From Tyzzerella sp. (lineage in GTDB: Bacteria > Bacillota > Clostridia > Lachnospirales > Lachnospiraceae): 64,000 nt of DNA. Shown piece by piece: positions 56,465-64,000 of the stretch. The stretch covers positions 62,001 to 126,000 of the forward strand of contig JAFTWA010000047.1 of the NCBI GenBank assembly GCA_017465565.1. Direction: 5' to 3'. A program made the translations under genes and the position numbers. The notes beneath the pieces were generated by a model that saw nothing but the letters and a program-made list of their open reading frames with translations, had not been told where the DNA came from and searched no databases. Position 1 is the stretch's first letter. Every line of letters begins with the position of its first letter.

Positions 56465-57376
56465 TTAGCACTCTGTAATGTCTGCAATTATCTGCTCTAA
56501 AGGAATCCCCATGAACTCGGAAATTTCCTCTATCGTTCTTCCATTATCTAGCGCTTTTTGAATTAAATCTCTTTCTCTTTCCAATCTAGCATCCTCTAGC
56601 ATACCTTTTAAACCTTCACACATATCAACATCCTCCTCTCCATCTTTTATTACAATATTGCTATTTGTACACTCGTTAATCAATCTAACTGTCTCCACAC
56701 CTACACTTCTAAATGCTTCGTCATGTTGAAGCTGGGATAAAGCTTTTTTATCTTTTGAAAATGCTATATACTTCATAACTTTCCCAAAATCTGTTTTAAA
56801 TTTATCGAAGTCTTTAATCTCATTTGGCACAATCAAATGAACTTTGTAATCTTCCACAAAGTCCATAATGCTCTCATCGATTTCTTCAAACATTTCTTTC
56901 AAACTTCTCGGTGCATCCCAATCTTCTGCTCCAAAATAAATTGTCAACGTAATAATTGGTTTCAGTTTGTCTTCTTTTGTGAATCCTGACAGAAATTCTC
57001 CTCCGTCTTTAATGTCTTTTTTCTTCCGATGTTCTTTTGCAATGTCTGAAACCTGCTTTCCATAATTTATTGCATCATAATTCATGTTTTTAACTGGTAA
57101 AGCATAATGAATGTCTGACTGGTTTTCAATTCCCAGAAGCAAATATGTAGCCCTTTCGTCCTCCATAAGTACGCATTGTTTCAAAAGATCTCGAATTTTC
57201 TCCACCGTTTCCTCCGAAGCATCTTCTGGAATAATCGCAATCTCAGTCGGATCTAAAACCTGTAAATTACTTGGTTTAATTATTTGTCTTCCATCAAACA
57301 AATAATAATTAAAACTGTCAGCAAAATACTCTGGTACGGACATGTAATCCTTGGTTATGGTGTTCTTTTTACCCAT
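56465..57376 (-). CDS. Rpn/PD-(D/E)XK nuclease family protein (copy 3)
   Basis: 303 residues. The N-terminal part has the F-N-Y-Y-L-F-D-G start of the family, an L-Q-V-L-D aspartate and a later G-I-E-N-Q (E-x-Q) motif, followed by the Y-x-x-x-Y-G-K-Q-V helix typical of Rpn-like proteins. The C-terminus ends with a charged helix and a small helix-turn-helix-like tail (TIEEISEFMGIPLEQIIA), as in the copies at 4829 and 33490. The ATG chosen follows AGAGAGGA; a longer frame would add 25 residues. It sits between the GH43 operon and a palindrome-rich region. Confidence 0.78.
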   Translation of the reverse strand: MGKKNTITKDYMSVPEYFADSFNYYLFDGRQIIKPSNLQVLDPTEIAIIPEDASEETVEKIRDLLKQCVLMEDERATYLLLGIENQSDIHYALPVKNMNYDAINYGKQVSDIAKEHRKKKDIKDGGEFLSGFTKEDKLKPIITLTIYFGAEDWDAPRSLKEMFEEIDESIMDFVEDYKVHLIVPNEIKDFDKFKTDFGKVMKYIAFSKDKKALSQLQHDEAFRSVGVETVRLINECTNSNIVIKDGEEDVDMCEGLKGMLEDARLERERDLIQKALDNGRTIEEISEFMGIPLEQIIADITEC

Positions 57377-57712
57377 ATATATGTTCCTCTCTTTCTCCAC
57401 ACCGTATGGCAATATCCTTATACAAGCGGAGCTTTTGAGAAACCAGTACAAGTTTTATAATATTATTCTAAAGACTATTAAATGATATGTCAATGACTCC
57501 ATAGTTAAAAAAGTTTATATTAAATTTAAAACATGTGAAATTTTCTCGGATATCGAGATAAGATAAACGTATTACCGTTTATTAAATTTAAGAAATTTAA
57601 TAACTTGACAGTTTCTTTGTATAGGACTGTCGTTGTGTGGAATTTCATTATATGATGCAGATATGACAAAGTCAAGCAGAATTCTGCTTGACTTTGTCAA
57701 GTTTATTTTCTT
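57377..57712. other. Palindrome-rich intergenic region
   Basis: No gene was seen. The region holds a 10-bp inverted repeat with a three-base spacer (57580-57589 and 57593-57602), a 5-bp repeat TCTCG/CGAGA near 57545-57560, and the 36-bp palindrome listed separately. A -35-like TTGACA lies near 57604. The promoter of the nuclease-like gene 3 should be in its left part. Confidence 0.5.
57664..57699. repeat. Perfect 36-bp palindrome
   Basis: Two 18-base arms (left arm TGACAAAGTCAAGCAGAA) meet at a central GAATTC with no spacer. It is followed on the + strand by a T-rich run and lies 14 bp after the stop of the gene remnant on the minus strand. It may be a bidirectional terminator or the trace of a small mobile element. 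Confidence 0.85.
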
Positions 57713-57996
57713 TTACCTCATCAATATTTTCGCAACTCTCTTTGCCACCTTATTAAAGGTACCAAGTCCAGCCACCTTCACATGTTGAACACGATGTGCC
57801 CATTATTTTCTGCAGTGTGATATCCCTTTTCAAAGTAAATCACGTTTTGATATTCCTCTTGATTATATTCTTCAATTGCATCTGCAAAAAGGTGAAGGCA
57901 GCCTGAGATATCTCCATCTGGCTCAATGTCCAGTTTGCAAGGTTTATCAATTGCAAATTGGATTATTGTTGTTGATTTATAATAATCAATAATTTT
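57713..57996 (-). pseudogene. Gene remnant of unknown function
   Basis: On the minus strand an open stretch without a start codon encodes KIIDYYKSTTIIQFAIDKPC and then IEPDGDISGCLHLF, to a stop at 57778. A neighbouring frame continues with QHVKVAGLGTFNKVAKRVAK to a stop at 57713, which suggests a frameshift near 57783. Composition looks coding-like but no family is recognised. It has no start and overlaps the toxin-antitoxin operator at its 5' end, so it was probably cut when that pair arrived. Confidence 0.45.
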
Positions 57997-58036
57997 CGTG
58001 CAATGTGTTGTATTTTTCGTGCAAAACGCATATAAT
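57993..58036 (+). promoter_or_regulatory. Promoter and direct-repeat operator of the toxin-antitoxin pair
   Basis: TTGTAT (58008-58013) and TATAAT (58031-58036) are 17 bp apart. The 11-base sequence TTTTCGTGCAA occurs at 57993-58003 and again at 58014-58024, a 21-bp period (two helix turns), with the second copy filling the spacer between -35 and -10. This is a typical place for an autorepressor site of a ribbon-helix-helix antitoxin. Confidence 0.75.
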
Positions 58037-58068
58037 ATTAGTGTCAGCTAAGGAAAGGAGATGATTAT

Positions 58069-58347
58069 ATGGCCAACGACACAACCAATATTAGTATTCG
58101 AATGGATAGCAAATTAAAAAAGCAAGCAGATTCCTTGTTTGAAGAGCTTGGTATGAATATTTCTACTGCTTTTAATATTTTTGTTCGTCAGGCACTTCGT
58201 GAAGGTCGAATTCCCTTCGATATCACTATCCATAATCCGAATCAAAAGACTGTTGCTGCCATGTTAGAAGCAGAAAGGATTGCCAAGGATTCTTCTATCA
58301 AAGGTTATACTGATGTAGATGAACTTCTTGCAGACTTAAAGAAATGA
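58069..58347 (+). CDS. dinJ: RelB/DinJ-family antitoxin
   Basis: 92 residues. The N-terminus NISIRMDSKLKKQADSLF is the ribbon-helix-helix DNA-binding part of RelB/DinJ proteins, with MNISTAFNIFVRQALREGRIPF as second helix region. The C-terminal tail would wrap and block the toxin. A GGAAAGGAG ribosome site precedes the ATG. The gene overlaps the toxin gene by four bases (ATGA). It likely represses its own promoter through the repeats at 57993-58024. Confidence 0.92.
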   Translation: MANDTTNISIRMDSKLKKQADSLFEELGMNISTAFNIFVRQALREGRIPFDITIHNPNQKTVAAMLEAERIAKDSSIKGYTDVDELLADLKK

Positions 58348-58628
58348 CAAATTATATAATTAAGTACACTACGCAATTCAAAAAAGACTATAAGCTGGCG
58401 CAGCGTCGTGGACTTAACATACCCCTTCTAGATAACCTTATCAAAAAACTATCGACAGGCGAACCACTTCCCAAAGAATATAAAGATCACGCGTTAACTG
58501 GAAATTGGGTTGGATATCGCGAATGCCACATCCAACCCAATTGGTTACTTATCTATTATATCCACAATGATAATTTAGTTCTCACTTTATCTCGTACTGG
58601 TACTCACAGTGATTTATTCAAGAAATAA
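58344..58628 (+). CDS. yafQ: YafQ-family mRNA interferase toxin
   Basis: 94 residues, the RelE/ParE superfamily size. KKDYKLAQRRGLN, DHALTGNW, RECHIQPNWLLIY and the C-terminal LSRTGTHSDLF carry the aspartate and histidines of YafQ toxins, which cleave mRNA on the ribosome. All key residues seem present, so the toxin is probably active. Translation is coupled to the antitoxin. The pair is transcribed against the neighbouring operons, which fits independent acquisition. Confidence 0.93.
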   Translation: MTNYIIKYTTQFKKDYKLAQRRGLNIPLLDNLIKKLSTGEPLPKEYKDHALTGNWVGYRECHIQPNWLLIYYIHNDNLVLTLSRTGTHSDLFKK

Positions 58629-58732
58629 TTTCAGTTTAAAATTCCTCTATAACATTCTCACCCTTAAGCGGATTGTCTTTTCAGCCAATTCTTTCGCTTC
58701 CTCATGAAATATCTCCCGCTCCAAAACGAATT

Positions 58733-61069
58733 CTATTCACGATTCCCTTCGAAGACAATCTTTAACACTGCTGCCTTTAAACCGTCTGCTTCTGCATACA
58801 CCTTTAAATCACCAGCCGTTTCCTTCACCTGCACCATCACAGAGATTCTTCCTGCCCGCATACGGCGGTCGGTATCCGTTACAGGATTATGGTCACAAAT
58901 ATCGGAACCAGTTGCAACAATTTTTCCAAGTTTATTGGTTGCAAATCTTACAAACGGAGTTGCAGTCGGTACCTCTAATTCATTTTCATCTACACAATAA
59001 CAGCTTAGATGAATCATATCTCTTCCATTAGCAACTGCGTTTTTGTTTTCTTGTTTTAGTACAAGCGCATATGGCTTTCCGGTTGTCACTCGTTTATCTT
59101 CAATAACCTTTTCACCGTTTTTATATGCTACTGCGTGAATGATTCCTGGTTCATAAACAACCATCCATCTCGCATTACCAAATCGCTCTACCACCTTACG
59201 ACCCTGGCTTTTGCCATTCAAGAATAATTCCACCTCATCACAGTTTGTATAAGCGCCAACCTGAATCTCATCCCCTTCTCTTCCTTCAAAGTTCCAGTGT
59301 GGAAGCAAATGCAGAATTGGTCTGTCTTCAATAAAAAGTGACTGATTCTGATAAAAGGCATCCTTCTTTTGCAAATATAAATCAATGGCTCCTGACTGCG
59401 AAGAAAGCCTTGGCCACACACATTCGCCGCGATGCTCGAACGCCGTCCACTGATAAGCACCCACAATCCATTCTCTTTCGCCAAAGAATTTCCATGTGTT
59501 TTCTCTTCCCATAAACCAATGATTCGTGTCTTTGTCAAAAGCATTTATGTAACCCTTTTCTGGCGCATCATCATAATACCATCCACGGGTAGTTCCCGTC
59601 GCACAGCATTCCGATGCAAAAATCATCTTATCCGGGAATTTCGCATGAATCTCATCGTATTTATTGAGATTGTAGTTGATTCCAATCGCATCTAATTCTT
59701 CGTATACAGTTGATTTTCCCGGCGCATCTACTGCCGCCATCACAATACGTGTGTCATCGAGTTTCCTTACCACATTCATCATGTTTCTACAGATACGAAG
59801 TCCTGATTCTGAGGCATGCTTTGGCTCCTCATTTCCAACAGACCAGAATAGAATCGATGGTCGATTTCTATCTCTCTTAATCAGCATTTCTAACTGCTTG
59901 ATGCCTTCTTCCGTGGACTCGAACCATCTCGTCTCTGCCATAACCACAAATCCCATCTCATCCAGTGCATCCATGGTAGCCTCTGTGTGTGGATAATGAC
60001 TGCAGCGGAATCCATTTGCACCCATTTCCTTCATCAAAGCCACCTTATACTTTTGGATATTGTCAGGAACTGCTTTTCCTGTCAATCCACAGTCCTGATG
60101 GGCACAGACACCATTGATAAAAATCTTCTTGCCATTCAAAGACAAGCCATTTTTTGTATCAAATTCAAAATAACGGAAGCCAAACTTGGTCTCATAACAG
60201 TCCACTTCCTCATCATCTCTGTAAATACGGGTTCTCGCCACATACTGATGCGGGTCCTCTATAGACCAAAGATGAGGATGTTCTATCTGACCACTCAGAT
60301 ATATCTTATTCAACTCTCGCGCCTGCAATTCTGTGTCTGTCTCCATAGACAGCACAATCTCATTCTCATCCAATATTTCTGTTATAACAGTAGCTTCTTC
60401 GTCAATATATAAATCATTGCGAATAGTGTTTTCTATCGTTAACTGCCATGCGTCTTTCTTCTTTTCCGGCTTTACATAAAGCCCCCAGAGGTCAACTGAT
60501 ACAAAGTCCGTCTTCACCATCCACACATGACGACAGATTCCGGCGCCCTGATACCACCAGCCTTCAAAGCTGCTACTGTCCACATAGACTGCCAATACAT
60601 TTTCTTTATCAAATTCCACATAATCTGTAATGTCCACTTCAAAGCTTGTGTAACCGCAGAAATTATGTTTCATCAGACAACCATTCAGATAAACGGTAGC
60701 ATTGGTTGCAATTCCTTCAAAATACAGATAGATTCTTTTATTCTTATCCTCTTCCGTCAAAGAAAATATTTTGCGGTACCATGCATTTTCATACTTAAAA
60801 TACCCCAAAGCATTATTATACTCTTTGCTTGGCCTTTGACCAATAATATAGTCATGTGGTAGTGTCACCTTCACCCAAGTCTCTGGATTCAGTTCATGAT
60901 TCATGCTGAAGTCATCTTCCACTGCTACATAAGTTCTGCTTGCAGGTCCAAAACGAAAACGCTCTGTTTTTGCCTGTGTATAGATTGGCCCCTTTTGTGT
61001 CGGAACCTTGCGCTCAATGTCGCCTAAGTGAAACAACCAATTATCGTCAAATAAAATCTTGTCTCTCAT
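58733..61069 (-). CDS. GH2-family glycosidase
   Basis: 778 residues. The N-terminal jelly-roll has VTLPHDYI and YFEGIATNATVYLNG, then an immunoglobulin-like domain, a TIM barrel (FINGVCAHQDCG, RCSHYPHT), and C-terminal Ig-like domains with VELFLNGKSQG. The acid/base is E414 in SVGNEEP and the nucleophile E487 in ASECCAT. Possible activities are beta-galactosidase, beta-glucuronidase or beta-mannosidase type; the domain plan is nearest to beta-galactosidases with a DUF4982-like part. No signal peptide, so cytosolic. It follows the isomerase-family gene by 15 bp and forms a two-gene operon with it. Confidence 0.9.
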   Translation of the reverse strand: MRDKILFDDNWLFHLGDIERKVPTQKGPIYTQAKTERFRFGPASRTYVAVEDDFSMNHELNPETWVKVTLPHDYIIGQRPSKEYNNALGYFKYENAWYRKIFSLTEEDKNKRIYLYFEGIATNATVYLNGCLMKHNFCGYTSFEVDITDYVEFDKENVLAVYVDSSSFEGWWYQGAGICRHVWMVKTDFVSVDLWGLYVKPEKKKDAWQLTIENTIRNDLYIDEEATVITEILDENEIVLSMETDTELQARELNKIYLSGQIEHPHLWSIEDPHQYVARTRIYRDDEEVDCYETKFGFRYFEFDTKNGLSLNGKKIFINGVCAHQDCGLTGKAVPDNIQKYKVALMKEMGANGFRCSHYPHTEATMDALDEMGFVVMAETRWFESTEEGIKQLEMLIKRDRNRPSILFWSVGNEEPKHASESGLRICRNMMNVVRKLDDTRIVMAAVDAPGKSTVYEELDAIGINYNLNKYDEIHAKFPDKMIFASECCATGTTRGWYYDDAPEKGYINAFDKDTNHWFMGRENTWKFFGEREWIVGAYQWTAFEHRGECVWPRLSSQSGAIDLYLQKKDAFYQNQSLFIEDRPILHLLPHWNFEGREGDEIQVGAYTNCDEVELFLNGKSQGRKVVERFGNARWMVVYEPGIIHAVAYKNGEKVIEDKRVTTGKPYALVLKQENKNAVANGRDMIHLSCYCVDENELEVPTATPFVRFATNKLGKIVATGSDICDHNPVTDTDRRMRAGRISVMVQVKETAGDLKVYAEADGLKAAVLKIVFEGNRE

Positions 61070-61084
61070 ACCACAGTAGTCTCC

Positions 61085-62494
61085 TTATTTCCCTCTGATT
61101 GTGTCATCCATTTTTAAATTCGGAAAATATTTACAGAATTCGCGAAGTTCTGCCGTATAGTCCCCTTCAATTTCTGCAAAGTGATGAATATATGGTCCAT
61201 CTAGCAGTCGGTCTTCCCATGCCTGCAAATCCTGAAATTCACCCCATAAATAAGTTCCATGGGTCTGTGGTCCCGATGTGCTTCGACAGGTTCCTGCAAG
61301 TACCATATAGTCTCCATTTTCCTGGTCGATACGTGCTAGCGTGTATTGACCTTCTTTTACTTTAAACCACTCTCGCTGATTCACCAGGCGAGCTTTCGAT
61401 GCAGAGTCTTTTACAGAGAGTGGAAATGGACCACAGTGCCATAAAAGTTCTGCATTTCTATTTTCAGGGTGACGCACAGTAAATTCTCCTAAGAATGGGG
61501 ATGCCTTCCCAAATGCTGCTGAACGAAGAAGTGCCATGGTCATGGCGCAATGCATATCACTTTCACAACTGATTACATAGCCCATATCAGCCAAAATCCC
61601 GTATACTGCACACGGTGCCATGCCATCAAACATAACTGGAGTCGCCGTCCAGCATTCCGCACTGATGACGTCCAGTCTAAATTCCTCAAATAACCCGATA
61701 TAGGTAATCAGAAGACATGCCATTCTCTCCAAATACTGCGGAGTCAAATCGTCCATCTCATAGTTATCTTTGAACACCTGTACATATTTTGCAATCTCAT
61801 CCTGTTTTTCTTCCTTGGTCTTATCGAAACGCTCCTGCACAACTGCCATGTTGATTGGGACAATGCGGAGTCCAAACTTTTGCATAAGTTCCCCTTCATT
61901 CCAGATAACAGAGAAAAACGGTGTTGGCCGTGTACCTATTTGTCCAATTCTCATACCAGTAAAGTTTTTCACCATACACGTCACACGGGCAAACTTTTCA
62001 AAACCTTTCTTAAATTCCTCGGACTCCACTCTGCAGCATGGAATATGCGAAAATGGAATTCCATAGCGCTGCATCTGTCTGGAAACTCCAAAAAGACCAC
62101 ACTGTGAATCGGTCGGGCGCATACCATCCACATAGTATTCATCATCCAATGGTGCCCACAAACAGACTGGCTTTCCTAATGCCTTTGCCACATCCGCAGC
62201 AATTTCTTCATTTCCGAAATTTGTGTTGATAATGATGACTGCATCCACTTTTTCCGCTTTGAATTTCTCGACTACAGCTGCTGCCGAATCATCGTCAAAC
62301 ATCAGGTCTCTGCATCCAATGCCTTTGATATTAACAAGCTCCACATTTTCACTCGTAAAATTTTGTTCGATATACTCCACAAAACGGTGACCTCTCGCCT
62401 CGGCAGATGACCATGTTAAGAAGGTCTTTGGCGGACGGTCCGTTGTATTGCGGCGCATTGGTGCAAGACCAATCTTAATCTTATAACTTAGCAT
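61085..62494 (-). CDS. L-fucose/L-arabinose isomerase-family protein
   Basis: 469 residues, the usual size. The N-terminal domain begins IKIGLAPMRR and contains VDAVIIINTNFGNEE; the catalytic region has SVIWNEGEL (likely metal-binding glutamate), RLDVISAECWTA and, near the C-terminus, PYIHHFAEI with the metal-binding histidines. Proteins of this family interconvert aldoses and ketoses with a divalent metal, but many members have unknown sugars. No kinase or aldolase for the product lies within the window. It is the first gene of the operon with the GH2 enzyme and diverges from an AraC gene. Confidence 0.85.
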   Translation of the reverse strand: MLSYKIKIGLAPMRRNTTDRPPKTFLTWSSAEARGHRFVEYIEQNFTSENVELVNIKGIGCRDLMFDDDSAAAVVEKFKAEKVDAVIIINTNFGNEEIAADVAKALGKPVCLWAPLDDEYYVDGMRPTDSQCGLFGVSRQMQRYGIPFSHIPCCRVESEEFKKGFEKFARVTCMVKNFTGMRIGQIGTRPTPFFSVIWNEGELMQKFGLRIVPINMAVVQERFDKTKEEKQDEIAKYVQVFKDNYEMDDLTPQYLERMACLLITYIGLFEEFRLDVISAECWTATPVMFDGMAPCAVYGILADMGYVISCESDMHCAMTMALLRSAAFGKASPFLGEFTVRHPENRNAELLWHCGPFPLSVKDSASKARLVNQREWFKVKEGQYTLARIDQENGDYMVLAGTCRSTSGPQTHGTYLWGEFQDLQAWEDRLLDGPYIHHFAEIEGDYTAELREFCKYFPNLKMDDTIRGK

Positions 62495-62579
62495 CCTAAA
62501 ACTCCCTTTCTCATTACATTTTTTCTTTATTATAATTCTCTTGTCCTCTGTAAGGAATGTATTATTACTCCCAAATACA

Positions 62580-62608
62580 TGGACAAAACTGCGTTCTTGT
62601 GATATACT
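62580..62608 (+). promoter_or_regulatory. Probable promoter of AraC gene 3
   Basis: TGGACA (62580-62585) and TATACT (62603-62608) are 17 bp apart, 46 bases before the ATG. On the opposite strand a TATAAT at 62529-62534 with a poor -35 is the likely promoter of the isomerase operon. Confidence 0.6.
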
Positions 62609-62654
62609 CCTGGAAATAAAACTCCTATGTTTTATCTTCGGAAAGGGAAAAGAT

Positions 62655-63467
62655 ATGAAAATATATAATGGAGATTTAAGGGATACAACTAATCAAAAAA
62701 ATGATTCTTTTTTACAGATTAACAGCTGCGGAATACACCTGCCGTCTGGGAGTCAAGTAATCGTTTCTCGTAAGAAGGGACGTTTGGATTATCAGCTTAT
62801 GTATATAATGACTGGCAAATGTAAAGTCGAATATGACGGCAATACCACCGTTCTCTCGCACGGGTTCGTATTATATCCACCAGATATGCCACAGCTCTAC
62901 ATGGACTATAAAGATACGAAAAGAATCTGGCTGCATTTTACAGGCGATAAGATCGATGACCTTCTGAAAGATGCGCATCTCACATGTGGTGTCCACCCAA
63001 CTGGTCAATCTCCAATTATTGAAGATATGCTTTTGCAATTAATCATTGAATTCAATCAGAAAGCCAATATTTCCACTGGAAAAGGCTTGTTATTATACAT
63101 TATTTATGAATTGGGAAAGCTTGCAAATAATATAGATACAAATAATGACAAAGTATCAAAGGCAATTACATACATTACCACACATTACAACAAAGACATT
63201 TCAATAAATGAGTTGGCAAATTCTTGCGGGCTCAGTGAACGCCAGTTTATGCATCTCTTTAAGGAACAAGTCGGGATGCCACCCCATGCTTATCAGCAGA
63301 CCCTCCGCATTCAAAATTGCAAGGTTCTGCTCACTTCGACACAGCTTAGTGTTGCTGAGATTTCTGAACAGGCTGGATATAATGACCCACTATATTTTAG
63401 CAGGATTTTCAAGAAGCGGGTCGGGGTGTCTCCAAAAGTGTACCGGGCACAAAATAAGGTTGGATAG
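62655..63467 (+). CDS. AraC-family transcriptional regulator (third)
   Basis: 270 residues. The N-terminal cupin-like domain (QLMYIMTGKCKVEYDG, GFVLYPPDMPQLY) binds a sugar in related proteins, and the C-terminal 100 residues contain the double helix-turn-helix (LANSCGLSERQFMHLFKEQ, ending YNDPLYFSRIFKKRVGVSP). It is of a different subgroup from the two paralogues in loci A and B. The ATG follows GGAAAGGGA; an upstream in-frame ATG would lie before the promoter. It probably controls the divergent isomerase-GH2 operon. Confidence 0.92.
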   Translation: MKIYNGDLRDTTNQKNDSFLQINSCGIHLPSGSQVIVSRKKGRLDYQLMYIMTGKCKVEYDGNTTVLSHGFVLYPPDMPQLYMDYKDTKRIWLHFTGDKIDDLLKDAHLTCGVHPTGQSPIIEDMLLQLIIEFNQKANISTGKGLLLYIIYELGKLANNIDTNNDKVSKAITYITTHYNKDISINELANSCGLSERQFMHLFKEQVGMPPHAYQQTLRIQNCKVLLTSTQLSVAEISEQAGYNDPLYFSRIFKKRVGVSPKVYRAQNKVG

Positions 63468-63485
63468 TTACAATTCTATCCAACC
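63458..63485. terminator. Hairpin between convergent genes
   Basis: GGTTGGATAG (63458-63467) pairs with CTATCCAACC (63476-63485). The stem overlaps the AraC stop. A TTATTTTG run follows on the minus strand only, so it would mainly stop transcripts of the phosphoesterase gene. Confidence 0.6.
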
Positions 63486-63494
63486 CCATCATAC

Positions 63495-64000
63495 TTATTT
63501 AATATTAAATTGCTGGTCCTCTCCTGCCCCAAAACGAATGCGGTGAATCGTTCCATCTTCCGTATATACAATAACATCAAATAATGCCTCTGTAATAGTA
63601 CCCCGTTCACGCTTAGGTGACGCACAATATTCCACAGTTGCCAAGCTGCAATCATATTCGCTGATGTGACATACTCCTGTGTTGATCATCCACAATTTCG
63701 ACGTTTCATCATAATGATAACCGTCAAGATGCGTATGTCCAAAGACATGCAGTGGTACATTTGACTTTGCAGTACTATAATCTACCCTCACATCTAATGC
63801 CTTGTTTTGATAAGATTTTTTCTGATTAAAGGAAGTTACCATATCCAAAACAATGGATGCGTTAGCACATGGTCCCGTTACAAAGCCATCAATCAATGGA
63901 CCATGGCTGCATAAAATATAATCCCATCCTTCTTTCGTTGTATCTAAAGCAGTTTCTGCAAACCATTTTAATTGTCTATCTGAAAATCTATCCCATCCTT
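63495..64000 (-). CDS. Metallophosphoesterase (partial, N-terminus beyond window)
   Basis: The frame is open to the right edge and encodes at least 167 residues of the C-terminal part. It contains DRQLKWFAETAL, then LCSHGPL and FGHTHLDGYHYD, the late metal-binding histidine motifs of calcineurin-like phosphoesterases; the D-x-H and G-N-H-E motifs would be upstream, outside the window. A possible internal start near 63896 (TTG) is rejected because the motif region continues above it. Substrate unknown. Confidence 0.82.
   Translation of the reverse strand, partial: GWDRFSDRQLKWFAETALDTTKEGWDYILCSHGPLIDGFVTGPCANASIVLDMVTSFNQKKSYQNKALDVRVDYSTAKSNVPLHVFGHTHLDGYHYDETSKLWMINTGVCHISEYDCSLATVEYCASPKRERGTITEALFDVIVYTEDGTIHRIRFGAGEDQQFNIK

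Noticed and set aside
58629-58732. Short open stretch after the GH2 stop on the minus strand, encoding a charged helix-like peptide
   Set aside because: It has no start codon or ribosome site and could be chance or a decayed tail of the GH2 gene; too weak to annotate.

Overview
The window reads as the chromosome of an anaerobic, low-GC Gram-positive bacterium, most likely a gut Lachnospiraceae (class Clostridia). This is inference from AT-rich coding sequence, strong AGGAGG ribosome sites, Lpl/Yte-type sugar ABC importers without their own ATPase, lipoprotein binding proteins, many AraC regulators and glycoside hydrolases, an oxygen-sensitive glycyl radical enzyme, and no outer-membrane (SusC/D) genes. 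No rRNA, tRNA, CRISPR array or phage genes were seen.

Layout. (A) 1-4795: an AraC regulator (+) diverges from a glycerophosphodiester phosphodiesterase and a giant GLUG-repeat surface protein that runs off the left edge. (B) 5770-32255: a 26.5-kb, 17-gene same-strand cluster. In transcription order it holds a cytosolic metallo-beta-lactamase-fold protein, a 2639-residue GLUG-repeat protein, an MBL-fold lipoprotein, two permeases and a binding protein, a Gfo/Idh/MocA oxidoreductase, a YdcF-like protein, an enolase-superfamily sugar-acid dehydratase, an SDR, a HAD phosphatase, three more Gfo/Idh/MocA proteins, a glycyl radical activating enzyme, a glycyl radical enzyme (GRE) and an FAD oxidoreductase. 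A second AraC paralogue (32548-33393) diverges from it. (C) 34676-36967: a GH3 enzyme with permuted domain order. (D) 38354-56264: a GH43 enzyme, a 961-residue binding protein, two permease pairs, an NHL-Yip1 membrane protein, a DUF5696-like lipoprotein and a phosphoesterase, then beta-glucosidase and beta-galactosidase behind a terminator. (E) 58733-63467: a GH2 glycosidase plus an L-fucose/L-arabinose isomerase-family protein, with a divergent AraC regulator. A truncated phosphoesterase lies at the right edge.

Between these loci are three Rpn/PD-(D/E)XK-type nuclease genes, a hipBA pair whose toxin carries an internal deletion and frameshift, an intact DinJ-YafQ-type toxin-antitoxin pair, and a region rich in palindromes with a gene remnant.

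How the genes may work together. Loci C, D and E look like ordinary uptake and hydrolysis of beta-linked oligosaccharides. Locus B is the unusual one. It couples a giant surface protein and two ComEC-like MBL hydrolases to an importer and a redox-heavy route: four Gfo/Idh/MocA proteins, SDR, FAD enzyme, sugar-acid dehydratase, and a GRE whose cysteine loop reads GCNW instead of the usual GCxE. I infer a dedicated pathway for an uncommon glycoside or sugar acid that ends in radical chemistry; the substrate cannot be read from sequence. Locus A is a partial duplicate of the regulator/GLUG part of this system.
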